Shown here: positions 12,601 to 20,945 of the stretch, piece by piece | How positions within the stretch are numbered: position 1 is the stretch's first letter | How the letters are laid out: the number at the start of each line of letters is the position of its first letter | Source: Spodoptera frugiperda | Taxonomy: Eukaryota > Arthropoda > Insecta > Lepidoptera > Noctuidae | Direction: 5' to 3' | NCBI RefSeq assembly: GCF_023101765.2 | Contig: NC_064237.1 | Coordinates: 12,692,199 to 12,756,198, forward strand | DNA length: 64,000 nucleotides | Position numbers and translations under genes: made by a program | The notes under the pieces: model-generated | What the model saw: the letters and a program-made list of their open reading frames with translations, nothing else | Told to the model about the DNA's origin: nothing | The model's database searches: none

Positions 12601-12602
12601 GA
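289..12602 (+). CDS. Adgb: Androglobin (C-terminal 1,028 residues, 17 exons, 5' partial)
   Basis: Spliced coding segments are 289-683, 764-979, 1311-1614, 1690-1944, 2226-2569, 6493-6763, 7322-7465, 7726-7824, 7932-7972, 8418-8547, 8952-9181, 9456-9564, 10616-10661, 10834-10878, 11215-11341, 11782-11942 and 12433-12602. The junctions are GT/AG, the phases match throughout and the total is 3,087 nt. In order the protein shows a beta-rich region (residues 1-203), a helical segment (about 204-300), an IQ calmodulin-binding motif (AATVLQAHWRGTWARR, about 360-375), a region resembling the post-globin part of animal androglobins (about 390-650), then a charged, coiled-coil-like, Lys-rich C-terminus. 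Androglobins are large chimeric proteins with a calpain-like N-terminus and a permuted globin split by an IQ motif, linked to sperm and cilia. The start and calpain-like part lie upstream of the window. The globin helices are divergent and I cannot place the haem ligands. Confidence 0.82.
764..979 (+). CDS. Adgb: Androglobin exon 2 in window
   Basis: The acceptor GATAG ends at 763 and the donor AG|GTACTT follows 979. The first base completes the Arg codon of the previous exon and the reading runs on as IWVHARVHWSFKV. It ends two bases into another Arg codon. Confidence 0.8.
1311..1614 (+). CDS. Adgb: Androglobin exon 3 in window (helical, globin-like region)
   Basis: The acceptor AACAG ends at 1310 and the donor ATG|GTAAGT follows 1614 in phase 0. 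It encodes a Trp- and Leu-rich helical segment (LRHWMFRQALQSYLQKSL) followed by an acidic linker. By position this is where half of the permuted globin fold lies in other androglobins; the residue-level match is weak by eye. Confidence 0.8.
1690..1944 (+). CDS. Adgb: Androglobin exon 4 in window (IQ motif)
   Basis: The acceptor TTGAAG ends at 1689 and the donor TAT|GTAAGT follows 1944, both phase 0. It carries the IQ motif AATVLQAHWRGTWARR, the usual calmodulin-binding pattern, preceded by a basic helix. Confidence 0.85.
2226..2569 (+). CDS. Adgb: Androglobin exon 5 in window
   Basis: The acceptor TTTCACAG ends at 2225 and the donor TTGG|GTGAGT follows 2569, leaving two bases of a Gly codon. 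It encodes the region after the IQ motif, with ILAVYDNDSSKQLPQAY near the end, similar in pattern to animal androglobins. Confidence 0.85.
3215..3337. repeat. H-family inverted-repeat element, copy 1
   Basis: The arms TTTACGTTTAAAGTAATCG and TTAAATGTAAAGCAAACTCG flank a centre with TGATTGGTTGGTTTATT. The same architecture recurs near 30.8, 32.4, 59.1 and 59.4 kb. Confidence 0.5.
3348..3353 (-). terminator. AATAAA poly(A) signal of the MADF gene
   Basis: TTTATT on the plus strand reads AATAAA on the minus strand, 8 nt downstream of the TGA. The very short 3' UTR this implies would be tight but possible. Confidence 0.55.
3361..4103 (-). CDS. MADF gene exon 2
   Basis: The acceptor TTTACAG lies just above 4103. 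The exon completes the MADF domain (KWKNLRDTYIKYLKTN) and carries the acidic and basic tail to a TGA whose complement is at 3361-3363. Confidence 0.85.
3361..5692 (-). CDS. MADF-domain protein, two exons, 294 aa, nested in androglobin intron
   Basis: Exons are 5692-5551 and 4103-3361 on the minus strand (142 + 743 nt = 295 codons including TGA). The splice is CTG|GTAAGT to TTTACAG|GTGAT and joins Gly in phase. Residues 1 to about 95 form a MADF (Myb/SANT-like in Adf-1) domain: FIKLVKSQPILYDASHKDYK, then LKNKIWDDIGEKV, then MKWKNLRDTYIKYL across the junction. MADF proteins bind DNA as transcription factors or chromatin cofactors. The middle is acidic and Ser-rich with a basic patch (KKNRYNPRKRSRS, a possible nuclear signal); the C-terminal third is helical and acidic. 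I see no clear BESS motif. An AATAAA lies 8 nt past the stop. The ATG at 5692 is the first in frame with the domain. The gene is intact and lacks terminal repeats or a poly-A tail of retrogene type. Confidence 0.85.
4139..4346 (-). repeat. SINE family A, tRNA-derived
   Basis: On the minus strand it starts GACTGCACGGTTGGTGCGG (box A region), has a box B-like GGTTCGATTCC, a non-tRNA body and a terminal A-run (plus-strand T-run at 4139-4150). It lies inside the MADF intron, 36 nt from its exon 2. Confidence 0.8.
4598..4866. repeat. J-family MITE, copy 1
   Basis: About 270 bp, nearly identical to 21436-21706. The ends are imperfect inverted repeats (GGGTAGTTTCCTA against GGGTATTATCCTA). There is no coding capacity. 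Confidence 0.65.
4872..5015 (+). repeat. Degenerate SINE family A
   Basis: It shares CCGCACGGTT, GGCTGAGCGACTGGCT and the tail ACGCACCCATGGTACAGGAG with family A but has lost a clear box B. An old copy. Confidence 0.55.
5190..5345 (-). promoter_or_regulatory. Second CpG-rich island inside the MADF intron
   Basis: About 150 bp of GC-rich sequence lies within the MADF intron. On the minus strand it contains a donor-like GCG|GTAAGC with the exon side ending at 5305. It could be an alternative non-coding first exon and promoter. The plus-strand open frame across it is a composition effect. Confidence 0.3.
5551..5692 (-). CDS. MADF gene exon 1
   Basis: It begins with the ATG whose complement is at 5690-5692 and ends at a consensus GTAAGT donor (complement at 5545-5550). 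It encodes 47 residues with the first half of the MADF domain. One base of a Gly codon is left for the next exon. Confidence 0.83.
5693..5880 (-). promoter_or_regulatory. GC-rich putative promoter and 5' UTR of the MADF gene
   Basis: This stretch is sharply richer in G+C and CpG than the surrounding AT-rich intron and lies directly upstream of the MADF start codon. No TATA box is obvious. Promoter function is inferred from composition and position only. Confidence 0.45.
6256..6455 (+). repeat. SINE family A, tRNA-derived
   Basis: It starts GACTGCACGGTTGGTGCGGT, has box B GGTTCGATTCC and the family body up to GTGGGGCAATG. It ends less than 40 nt before the acceptor of androglobin exon 6. Confidence 0.8.
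6493..6763 (+). CDS. Adgb: Androglobin exon 6 in window
   Basis: The acceptor CTTCCAG ends at 6492 and the donor GAG|GTATGT follows 6763. The first base completes the Gly codon left by exon 5, 3.9 kb upstream, and the protein runs on as YTVVGHGTLNRAPG, with the nested gene between. Confidence 0.83.
7322..7465 (+). CDS. Adgb: Androglobin exon 7 in window
   Basis: The acceptor TTTGCAG ends at 7321 and the donor ATG|GTAATT follows 7465, both phase 0. It encodes 48 residues of the post-globin region, starting LEMVAVLRTITPEG. Confidence 0.78.
7726..7824 (+). CDS. Adgb: Androglobin exon 8 in window
   Basis: The acceptor TTAACAG ends at 7725 and the donor AAG|GTATTT follows 7824, phase 0. It encodes 33 residues rich in Ser, Lys and Arg, a likely disordered linker. 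Confidence 0.72.
7932..7972 (+). CDS. Adgb: Androglobin micro-exon 9 in window
   Basis: This 41 nt exon has the acceptor GTTACAG and the donor GA|GTAAGC. It encodes IKPVIQDPKFYSI and two bases of a Glu codon completed by the next exon. Confidence 0.7.
8023..8174. repeat. L-family MITE with about 36 bp inverted repeats
   Basis: The left arm (8023-8058) and right arm (8139-8174) are near-perfect inverted repeats around AATCACGGTTTACTCACG and CATTAATGGAGAAAAG. It sits in an androglobin intron. Confidence 0.7.
8198..8323. repeat. K-family foldback MITE, copy 1
   Basis: The arms start ACTTACCGC and include CTCAGTCGTTAAATGATTAC and, near the centre, TTCCTTAG. The opposite arm reads as the imperfect complement. 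Related copies are near 13883 and 60835. Confidence 0.65.
8418..8547 (+). CDS. Adgb: Androglobin exon 10 in window
   Basis: The acceptor TTTTTAG ends at 8417 and the donor AAG|GTATTT follows 8547. It encodes VTCPSGWPLSLAQWKRVDEV followed by a charged helix. The segment after the donor up to 8664 stays open but is intronic. Confidence 0.75.
8952..9181 (+). CDS. Adgb: Androglobin exon 11 in window
   Basis: The acceptor TTTCCAG ends at 8951 and the donor AG|GTCAGT follows 9181, splitting an Arg codon. It encodes a conserved-looking AKRDDERDVEFANARKSW stretch that resembles the C-terminal coiled-coil region of androglobins. Confidence 0.8.
9456..9564 (+). CDS. Adgb: Androglobin exon 12 in window
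   Basis: The acceptor ATTTCAG ends at 9455 and the donor AAG|GTTATT follows 9564. It encodes KEFREEFLDMPPPPPEPS and a Ser/Arg/Tyr-rich tail. Confidence 0.75.
9611..9880 (-). repeat. SINE family B, tRNA-derived
   Basis: On the minus strand it starts ACTGCCTCGTTGGTCGAGTG, with box B GGTTCGATTCC, then the body with ATTTGTGTTTTAAG (plus strand) and an end CACGCCTTTTATCCCCGAAG (plus strand). It lies in an androglobin intron. Confidence 0.8.
10011..10190 (+). repeat. Family G retroelement tail (fragment)
   Basis: The pattern ACTAGCTACTTCCGCGCGGT, then TTTATAGCC and onward, matches other copies beginning CTTCTGCCAG...TTCGCCCG. It looks like the 3' end of a non-LTR element spread through the window. 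Confidence 0.5.
10240..10525 (+). repeat. Family F dispersed repeat
   Basis: It has GGTGAAGGAAAACATCGTGA, TTGAAAATCGTCAACTGACC and GGTCAGCAGTGGCCACTTA, and ends TGTTGATGAT. It matches 34845-35110 and, inverted, 63290-63480. Together with family G and SINE B it fills most of androglobin intron 12 (9565-10615). Confidence 0.65.
10616..10661 (+). CDS. Adgb: Androglobin micro-exon 13 in window
   Basis: This 46 nt exon has the acceptor ATTGCAG and the donor G|GTAACA. It encodes DVFEDMEPEEIKDFR and one base of the next codon. Confidence 0.68.
10834..10878 (+). CDS. Adgb: Androglobin micro-exon 14 in window
   Basis: This 45 nt exon has the acceptor TGTAACAG and the donor GTA|GTAAGT. It encodes EDTQGQGPSPVTESG and keeps the phase. 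Confidence 0.62.
11215..11341 (+). CDS. Adgb: Androglobin exon 15 in window
   Basis: The acceptor TTTTTAAG ends at 11214. The exon encodes LEISLEVEEESMYLTMPEQL and onward. The donor is the least certain in the model: GC|GTTAGA after 11341 is weak but is the one that fits the phase of the next exon. Confidence 0.65.
11590..11640. repeat. Family E repeat fragment
   Basis: TTTAGTCAGTAAGAGTCTGA and the following bases match longer copies at 15.8, 25.3 and 30.0 kb. It lies in an androglobin intron. Confidence 0.45.
11782..11942 (+). CDS. Adgb: Androglobin exon 16 in window (coiled coil)
   Basis: The acceptor TTCTGCAG ends at 11781 and the donor GTGG|GTAAGT follows 11942. It encodes a long helix with many Ala, Arg and Glu (ARAAAKDRQARSEAAIERMK). 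Confidence 0.76.
12433..12602 (+). CDS. Adgb: Androglobin last exon
   Basis: The acceptor CATTTTAG ends at 12432. It encodes ATMCPELIEVMEQREDAMKE, then repeated Lys-rich units of the form K-K-x-E-V/G, and stops at TGA 12600-12602. Confidence 0.8.
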
Positions 12603-12661
12603 GATTATTTTTGTTTTACAATTCTTGTTAGACGTATTTATCTTTAATTTTTAATTGGTTG

Positions 12662-12740
12662 TTGATGTAACTGTTTGACAAGGTAGTTCGATTAGTTTCA
12701 AGCCACGTCAGGGGCTCATATTCATGAGTAGCATATACAA
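12662..12740. repeat. Family I repeat fragment in the androglobin 3' UTR
   Basis: AACTGTTTGACAAGG and TTCAAGCCACG...GGCTCATATTCATGAG match the longer copies at 47.3, 49.1 and 53.1 kb. It lies between the stop and the poly(A) signal, so it may be part of the mRNA. Confidence 0.5.
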
Positions 12741-12830
12741 CGTACAGCCAACTGGGCACTCGAAGAAGATTATTGTAAGACAAGGTATTAAAGTTTATTT
12801 AATTTTGTTTTAAGATTGGCTGTGAGAGAA

Positions 12831-12836
12831 AATAAA
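12831..12836 (+). terminator. AATAAA poly(A) signal of androglobin
   Basis: AATAAA lies 229 nt after the stop codon, before an AT-rich stretch. An ATTAAA at about 12787 is an alternative. Confidence 0.5.
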
Positions 12837-13344
12837 ACAAAAAATTAAAAGTGTTTTATTTTAATTGACCCAGGTTATTAATATTATCCGAGCCATTTTG
12901 AAATGTCGAAATAGAACTGTTTGTCAGTTTACATCGTGTGAGATGCAATTTAAATATCTTTAAAACGAATATTTGTTTGAATTGTAAATGAAAAAAAAAT
13001 GCATGTGTCTCCATTTCTTTGCTGCCAAGTGTATCTATCATATATCAGTCAAATAAATATTCTTTCACCGTCTCTCAATTGAAAAGTAGTTTAAAGCGAT
13101 TTAATATAGGAAGGGTAGGTATTCGTGTATCAACAAGCGACATGCTGAACGACTCGATATTGAATTCTGGAGAAGGTAATATATTCAAAGTTAGAAGACA
13201 CAGTTAGGACGTAATATTGAACTTTTAATATTGGATAACATGCTTAGAAGTTTGTGTTGAAACTGCATTTCAGTTAGATCAGTGGTTCTCAATCGGTAGT
13301 TCTTGGATCACCAATGGTCCGCAAAAAACAATTACAACGTGGGT

Positions 13345-13590
13345 GTCTTCAAGACCTGAGTGAACAGGTTGTTCATGGGAGTAGGCGTGTTCCATCGTCG
13401 GCCACATCATTGCTTACCACCAGCCGAGATTGATTCGAAAGCCATCCTATTGCGTATAAAAAAAATCAAAAACGAAAGTCATGGTCCGCGGAATGAAAAT
13501 AAAATAATACAATACAATGCAGACGTGCTCCATCATCACTTACCATCAGGCGACATAGCGGCCAAACGTCGGCCCATTAAGCATAGTCCG
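13345..13590. repeat. Family D repeat (two pieces)
   Basis: GAACAGGTTGTTCATGGGAG to about 13430 and CGTGCTCCATCATCACTTAC near 13530 are two adjacent pieces of the D family. The plus-strand open frame over them is not a gene. Confidence 0.55.
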
Positions 13591-13882
13591 GTCAAAAAAA
13601 CAATACACAAAACAACACATTTATAAAAAAAAACATTAATCCAAAAGTTACTATTTTTATGAGAACGAAACCCCCTGACTTTGACCTGATTAAAAAAACA
13701 AGTAGTAATACAAATTAGTCCCTAGAGCTGTTTGGCTTCTGTTTAGGAACGTTATAAAAGTTGTCCTTCACCATGAAAAGGTTGGGAGCCACTGAATTAG
13801 ATGAAGAAGTATTGAAAGACATTCAAAATGCATATTACTGGGAATTTCGGAAAATAATTTTCGACTATGATATTATCTACTT

Positions 13883-14010
13883 TAATTGCCGCACTCAGAG
13901 ACATTTAATGATTACTTAAACTATTCCTTAGGGACGATTCTCTTTTCTCTATCGAAAACAATTGCTAAGGACTGAGTTAAGTAACCATTAAATGACTCTG
14001 TGTGCCAAGT
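13883..14010. repeat. K-family foldback MITE, copy 2
   Basis: The arms CGCACTCAGAGACATTTAAT and ATTAAATGACTCTGTGTGCC are inverted; near the centre lie ATTCCTTAG and CTAAGGACTG. Confidence 0.65.
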
Positions 14011-14424
14011 TATTGTCACCTCTTTATGGAAGCATTTATAAAACTAACCAAGTTATAAAAGCAAGTATGAAAAGTGTACAACTAAGTTCCATGAAGTTTA
14101 CAAGACAAGGAGTGACGTAATAACTCTGAACAGTTTTCAGTAAAACGCTGTTACACTGAAGCGTTAAGTGTCAGTTGATCGCTAAAAACTGACGGACAAA
14201 AAGTTAAGTATGAAAAACTAGACGTGGCTTCGGGTTTCGTCTGCCTGGGAATTATCTTATGTGGTTACTTTATATTATTATATTTTTATCATCAGTATTA
14301 TAAGTTGTGTTGCTTGTTAAACCAATTGTATTCTCATTTATATTTATAAGGTTAACTGAATACCATATCATTATCTAGCAGTCAACTTTAGGGTTTAAAT
14401 AGAAACTCTGCGAAAATAAGGTAC

Positions 14425-14645
14425 GGGCTAATTGGGCCTCCGTTCACACAATAAAATATAACGCAAGTTTTGTTTCACGACGGTTTTCTGTGAGGCCGTG
14501 GTATCACTCCGGTCGACCCTCCATTTGTGCTGAAGCATGGATCGCCTAAACATTTAACGCCTCTTATGTTTCGGGTGTCCAGGGCGGTTGCTTACCATCA
14601 GGTGATCCGTCTGCTTGTTTATCGGCTTATACCATAAAAACATCT
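14425..14645. repeat. Family C repeat
   Basis: It contains ATTGGGCCTCCGTT, GTGAGGCCGTGGTATCACTC and the characteristic CCATCAGGTGATCCGTCTGC followed by CGGCTTATACCATAAAAA. This copy is rearranged internally. Confidence 0.6.
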
Positions 14646-15133
14646 AAAAAAGATATCTAATTTGAAATATTTATAAACAATATTTTATTAATATCTAACT
14701 AGACACACCAAATTCACATTGCGTCTCCACAGCCCGTCATCATCCCAATCCCCAAATTGCCACAAAGACATTAGGTCGACCTAAAATTTTACACTGAACT
14801 GTAAAACGTACAGGCCATCCGAAGGCACCATTAGGAAAATTATTGGCTCCATTAAATATCACTTAGGTGACAATTTCGTGGAAGCAGTCACATTGAGTTT
14901 TATATTAAAAAAGAAAAGAAAATGTCGTGTCACTTGGAGCTAAGTGGAAAGCGATTGTGGGACAAATTGGTGGTGACTGACAGGATCCAGTTAGAGGGAT
15001 GGCGTTGGAAGTGTAAGATATTATTGTACCCCCTTAATGCTTCTTGCTTTGAAGCTAGCGTTGAAATGAAATTACATATAATAGGGAATGTTATTTTTAT
15101 ACTAAAGATATATTAATTGAGATAATTGTTATG

Positions 15134-15383
15134 ACTGCCTCGTTAGTTGAGAGGTTGCATGCATGCAAGGCAAGGAGTTCCGGGTTCGATTTCCAGATCG
15201 GGCAAAATATCATGGCATTTTTTGTAAATATCTGAGAAGTAGCACAGAGTTTGGAATTTTGCCCAGTATATGGCAATAGGTTCACCTTCTATTACATGGA
15301 TCTTTAAACACAAATGATGAAACGTGGGTTTACACTATACACTGGCAATGCACGCTGCCTAACCCTTCAGAAATAAAAGGCGA
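15134..15383 (+). repeat. SINE family B, tRNA-derived
   Basis: It starts GACTGCCTCGTTAGTTGAG, has box B GGTTCGATTTCC and ends near GAAATAAAAGGCG. The tRNA head is diverged. Confidence 0.7.
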
Positions 15384-15794
15384 ATAAGTTTAACATCATA
15401 TCATTCAACACTTTTACTATTTCCATCCATCGTACATCAACCTTTCATTTTATAACACCCAATCACCACCACTACAGCAAAACAAAAAAAAAGTCTCGAT
15501 CAAATCCCGCTGATTCATTTACACAGTTGGTCAGTAGTCCATGGATTTCATCTGGAGTCCCTGCAAACTAATAAATTCTAGTGATCTACGCGGTCGCAGC
15601 GCACTATATGAAAGCCGGCTGCAATACCAGATATTGGTTCCCCATCTTCGATAGAGAAAAAGTGCAGAGGCGACGTTGAAATTAGGTCGAGTTTTCTGCC
15701 TAGTTGTAATATTTCTTCATCACAAATACAGTGAATGGCGGACTTAATGCCTTAAGGCATTCTCTAATATAGGTATACCATCAAAAACATCCGG

Positions 15795-15950
15795 AGCTGC
15801 GGACTGCCTAGCGGGTTACCAAGGGTTCCGGCTCGATAAGCAGGAGTAGGAACAGGGTGGTACAGTACAGTAAGAATCTGACACTTCCTCTAGCCTCGAC
15901 CAGAGCGGGAGAAGTCATCGAATGATTTTCCCAGAAAAAAACAACTCTCG
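15795..15950 (+). repeat. Family E repeat
   Basis: GCGGACTGCCTAGCGGGTTA, CTCGATAAGCAGGAGTAGGA, then AGTAAGAATCTGACACTTCC and GTCATCGAATGATTTTCCC mark this family. Confidence 0.55.
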
Positions 15951-16304
15951 CACCTCAGTTTTCCTACCGTTACCGTTTGGTCGTGACTAGTTGTGGAGAA
16001 AAGTAGCGTGTTTATTTGAATTTAATTAAATTCATAAGATTTGAAACTGTTTTAAAATCTTACTTTGACAGCCTTTGAAATCCATCTTAATTTGTTTCCA
16101 GTTATTCAATCAAATAGTTATTTGATTAGTATCAGAATCATTGAATTATTAATTTGTTTTTGATTACAACAATAAATTGGTAGTTTACAAGGCTAGACTT
16201 CTGCTCACTTTACTAAAATAGCACGTTTATCCTTAACAGTGCTTTAAAATTTTAGATAAAAAGCCTCGTAACATTAAGAGCCCTTGCCCACGGCGACTTG
16301 TAGC

Positions 16305-16473
16305 GCTTCTGTGTCGTGGGTTCATTTACAAACATACAATTTCACGTCCACATGACACCCAGACCCGAAACAACATTTTGTGGATCATACAAACAGTTGT
16401 TCCGTGCGGGAATTGAATCCGCTACCCGTTGTACGACAGCCAGTTGCCCATTCACCGCACCAACCTTGCAGTC
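16305..16473 (-). repeat. SINE family A (5' part intact)
   Basis: On the minus strand it starts GACTGCAAGGTTGGTGCGG with a mutated box B (GGATTCAATTCC). The 3' tail is truncated on the low-coordinate side. Confidence 0.7.
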
Positions 16474-16830
16474 ATAACGTGCAATATTAACAATACGAAA
16501 CTCCAACCACATCAAACATCTGTCCAGTCTGCCTCTGCCTAGTCTCCGATAATCTTAGTTCTCACAAAATCTGCACGGATCACTAGTGTTATTGGATTCT
16601 GTGTGATGCTCGTCTGGAGCTGGACAGACGCGGTTATTATAGCTGCGGATGTAAGAGATTTATTCCAACATCGGTTATTACGGTGGTGGTGTTTTGGTGA
16701 TTAGTCTGGGGCGAAAATGGATTTTGATTGAGTATTTAGATACGTTTAAAGATTGAATAATATTTTTTGTGTTAACATTATTATGTGATGACGGGCTAAG
16801 TTTCGTGTTAATTTTCCATTGTGATGCAAC

Positions 16831-17144
16831 ATCACGCCTTTTATCCTCGAAGAGGTAGGCAGATGTGCACATTACAGCACGTAATGCCACTGCACAATGT
16901 ACACCCACTTTTCACCATTTGTCTCTTCATCTTTTCACCATTTGTTTTACAAGTCTCATGTAATAGGGAGTGAGTCTATTACCATTATATACTGGGCACA
17001 ATTCCAGTCTCCGTGCTACTACTGAGGAACTTTCAGAAAACGGAAAAAAAACAGTAATACTTTGCCCGACCCGGAAGTCGAACCTGAGAGCTCTTCTCCA
17101 GTAGTCGCACTTGCGGCCACTCGACCAACGACCAACTCGGCAGT
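16831..17144 (-). repeat. SINE family B, tRNA-derived
   Basis: The plus strand reads ATCACGCCTTTTATCCTCGA to CTCGGCAGT. A short local duplication (CACCATTTGT appears twice, 16912 and 16936) makes this copy longer than the others. Confidence 0.7.
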
Positions 17145-18089
17145 GTTCGAATCAATTTTCCATTGTAATGTTGAATTAAGTAAAAGTGTCACTTTTTCGA
17201 GGATTTGTCATAACCACCAAAAACTGACAGAACACCGCTACCCAGACAACGTAGACTCATCATTTTAAGGCATGTCCTGGGCCAAAACACCACACTTTTT
17301 GTCTCAAACTCTTGCCTGCCTTACCAACAAAGACCACCACAAGATACTCAAGAACAAACTATTCATAAATAACTGTACCTAAGTACTGCCAGCACAACAG
17401 AACTGAGGTTCAAACGATCAGTTAATGCAGTAAACTGTGAAGTTAACTGCAGAGTTTCATACAAACATTATGTACAAAGCGATGCACCTTTAAGTACTGG
17501 GGAATAGTTTAGAGAACAGCGTGTACTTGTTGAGACAGATGCTAAGTGGACTTTGATGGGCGGCTGCTAATGGCGATGCGTGATGGAAGTCAGGAGCGGA
17601 TAGCGATTTTGTAGTCAAAGTACAGGAGACGAGATTTTTAACGGACTTCAAAAACCGTAAGTCGTTTTCAGTTTGACCTGGGGAACAGGTTTTAGTATAT
17701 TAACCGACTGCAAAAAAGGTGGCTGAAGTCGATTTTTAAAATGTAAATTGTTATTACTGTGGTGACACATGTCAAGTGCCAGATGACAGAAGTTGCACAT
17801 AGATTATCATAGTCCCTTTTTCGAACAAATCAACGGATAGCGTCATTAAAATTCTACATCGCACATGTGAAGTTTACATGCCAATGAACACGGATAGAAA
17901 ATCCCAACAAACTACACTTGGGCAAAAAGCCTGATCTTCCTTGTCTTAGGAAACTTTACTCACTGTTTCCTAAATTACTTTTCATTGTGTACTTTAATTC
18001 GGTTCAATACGAGTATTGTTGTTATTTCACTTTAAGAACTCTGATACAATAATTTAATATATTATTGTGATAAGTTTTTTTTTTTTATA

Positions 18090-18245
18090 TTGAATGGGCC
18101 GACGTTTGGCCGCTAATCTCGCCTGATGGTAAGTGATGATGCGGCCTACGGTGGAGCACGTCTGCCCATAAGCAACCTATTCACTCGGGCTTTGAAGACA
18201 CCCAGGTTGTACCCATCAGGAAACACAAAGAAGCTTGAAGCGAAG
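18090..18245 (-). repeat. Family D repeat, inverted
   Basis: It reads ATGGGCCGACGTTTGGCCGC and CTGATGGTAAGTGATGATGC, the complement of the copy at the window start, and is the longest copy (GGCTTTGAAGACACCCAGG). Confidence 0.6.
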
Positions 18246-18788
18246 CGTTTCGTGCGAGTGGGTGGGATATCCACCATGAAGTTAAGTTGTACAAAGCTAC
18301 TGAGTCTCCAAACCTACGATCATCAGAGATTCCATGCGTCAAACGTAGAAAATTAACTTAAGATTACCTAACACAATTGTGTTAGGAAGGAAGATGGTTT
18401 CAGTTAGGGAATTAAAATTTTAACTCCCTAATTGAAACCGCCTACCTCTCGTAGCTTGCACCGCACCCAGCCCCATCGACTGCCACTCATTATTACCGAA
18501 CGCTACGAGGTCTGCACATCTTGGAGGAAATACTTCACAACTCGCCGACTCATCACATTAATTGTAACGCTTAAATACTGCTAAGTTGTTCTCGACGATT
18601 TTAGCACTGGTTTTTGTGTGTATGTGTTGAATTTTAAGTACTAAATACCTTGTGATTGAAGTACTGAACAGTATTGAGCAAGAAGTTCCGAGACTCAAGT
18701 TAAATTATGTATTCATTAGCTTTTTTGAATTGTAGATATTTTATTTTAATAAATTCACTACCTATCATATGGGAGTTATGACATAACT

Positions 18789-18966
18789 TTTTTTATGGGA
18801 TAAGTCGATAAATGAGCTGACGGATAACCTGATATTAAGCAACCGATGTCGCCCATGAGCGTCTGCAACACCAGAGGCGTAACAAGTGCGGTGTTGGCTA
18901 ATTGGGGGTTAGGACTTTGAGGGTTGTTGGAGATTCGGGGATTGGGAAGATTGGGAAGGGTATTTT
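18789..18966 (-). repeat. Family C repeat, inverted
   Basis: TTTTTTTATGGGATAAGTCG, CACCAGAGGCGTAACAAGTG and GATTGGGAAGATTGGGAAGG are the complement of the family C landmarks. Confidence 0.6.
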
Positions 18967-19379
18967 CAATTGGACCTAGTGAAAATTGTGTGTTGAATTT
19001 ACTGTGTGCCTCTGTTTATTAATGGGGTTTCTACACTCTTACAGGTTAAAAAACATTATGAATTAGGTACTAGATAATGTTTAACAATATTATTGTCTAG
19101 CCACTGATAAAATAAGAACAAAAACACAACTACATACTGTATGAGTCGCGGATACGACCTCTAACCAAGAAAAGTAAAAAAAAAAACCAATTGCAAACAG
19201 ACAATTCTAAGTAATTATATAGTCTGGATTCTTTTGTAGACCTAGACCTTTAATAATAAGCCTCTTTGTATAAGTAAGTTTATTTTTTTAATTTTGTTAT
19301 TGTGATTTAAAGTAGTTTATTTCTAAAAATAATTCATATTCTCTTAGTTTTAAGTTATCACTTAATATTCAATGTTGGT

Positions 19380-19505
19380 TAACCTATAATTGGCGACTGT
19401 ATAAGACCAAAACTGATATGTATTTATTACTGTACTTAATGTTATGTATACAGAAGCTGTTGGTAAACCTTTATTAACAAATAAAATAAATAAAATAAAA
19501 TAATA
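19380..19505 (+). repeat. A-rich tail of a probable non-LTR element
   Basis: The stretch ends in a simple AAATAAAATA array (19476-19504), as at the 3' end of LINE insertions. No coding remnant is visible upstream. Confidence 0.3.
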
Positions 19506-19889
19506 TATTAACAGCCCCAAAATATTATCTTATTTTCACCTCAATATTAATAAAACTTGGTTCACACTCCACTTGGTTCCAGTAAGCAAGAAAGTAAGAC
19601 ACCTACATCTTTTGTTTCAAATTCATCGCATGTCCTTATGAAATTGAATTTGGTTGGAAACGCATCAAACTTTGTCTACGTGTCGAAGGGACGTGCTTTT
19701 CGCTTTCTTGAATAATTTTCACTTCAAAATATAATGGTAAGAGGCTGTTTGTGCGGTAGGTTTCACATTATTTTACTCTACAGAAAACTTATTAAGTATG
19801 TAGATACACACATATTTTTCTGTACACGTCATTAATTATTTTAGTAATTTTAAAAATATCTATTCCTTTTCATAATTACTTTAACCATA

Positions 19890-20085
19890 CGCCCAATTAC
19901 CCTCCTCAAATCTCGGATACCCGAATCTCCAACAATCCTTATATTCCTAATCCCTAAAAGGCCGGTACCGCACTGTAACTGATGCCTGGGACGCCCTTAT
20001 GTTTCGGGTGTCCATGGGAGGCACCGATTGCCAACCATCAGGTGATACGTCCACTCGTTCACCGGCTTATTCCATAAAAAAAAAC
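19890..20085 (+). repeat. Family C repeat
   Basis: GCCCAATTACCCTCCTCAAA, TTCGGGTGTCCATGGGAGGC, CCATCAGGTGATACG and CCGGCTTATTCCATAAAAA are diagnostic. Confidence 0.6.
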
Positions 20086-20363
20086 AAAAATAAATCTAAG
20101 TGAAATAAAAAGATAGCTTAGTTTCAAATTACTATCCACTATCTAGCGCAGGACATGATAATACATGTATTTGGTAACAGCGCACCCTAGACGTGCCCAC
20201 ACTTGATTAAAAACAGAACGTGTAAAACGAACCCGGACCGAATTATGTCCATAATGGTCACAGAAAATATTCATTAAAAACAAACTTCTAATAAACTAAT
20301 GCATGTGGTGTAACTATGCTGTAATATCCTGTAATTTGGATGCACTAAAGAAATAAAGAACTC

Positions 20364-20470
20364 TGTCGTTGGTCAAATGGTGGCAAGTGCGACTGCCGGA
20401 CAAGGGGTCTCGGGTTCGATTCCTGAGTCGGGCAAGGGGTACTCGGGTTCGATTCCTGGAGTCGGGCAAT
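20364..20470 (+). repeat. SINE family B head with duplicated box B
   Basis: Only the tRNA-like head is present. The segment CTCGGGTTCGATTCCTG followed by GTCGGGCAA occurs twice in tandem, so there are two box B elements within 45 bp. The SINE body is missing. Confidence 0.65.
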
Positions 20471-20804
20471 ATTATGCCAATAGTCCTTTATTGTTGGACA
20501 TGGGTTTCCCCTAGTATAATATGTTGGTACCGTTACTAGTAACTTTGATCAAATGAAATTGTGATCGAAGGAAACCAAAAGTAATTCTTTCAGAAATAAT
20601 GAAATCAACTTGAAGTTCAACATTGTTACCGGTATTTCCAAGTCGAGTAAAATGATTTTCTAAATTTTTCAGGAATAGCTGAGCTTGGCAAGGTGCCTGA
20701 TTTTTGACAATAGGCTGACTAAACAAAATTGGCAGAAATGTTCAGGTACCCAAGATAGACAACTTAGCCAAGTTTTCTATAGAGAAATATCACACCACTT
20801 ACTT

Positions 20805-20945
20805 CTGATAGCGGCTTCGCCCGTTCTCGTAGGATCAAAAGTAGCCTATGTATTGTTCCAGAGCATAATCAATTCCTATTCTAAATTTCATCCCGATACC
20901 TGCAGTAGTTTATACATGAAAGAGTACAAAACATAACTTTCGCAT
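20805..20945 (+). repeat. Family G retroelement tail
   Basis: TGATAGCGGCTTCGCCCGTT, AATTTCATCCCGATACCTGC and AACTTTCGCATTTATAAAAT fit the 3' end of a non-LTR element. Confidence 0.5.

Noticed and set aside
13360..13626. Plus-strand 88-residue open frame
   Set aside because: It runs over two family D repeat pieces and has no protein-like character.
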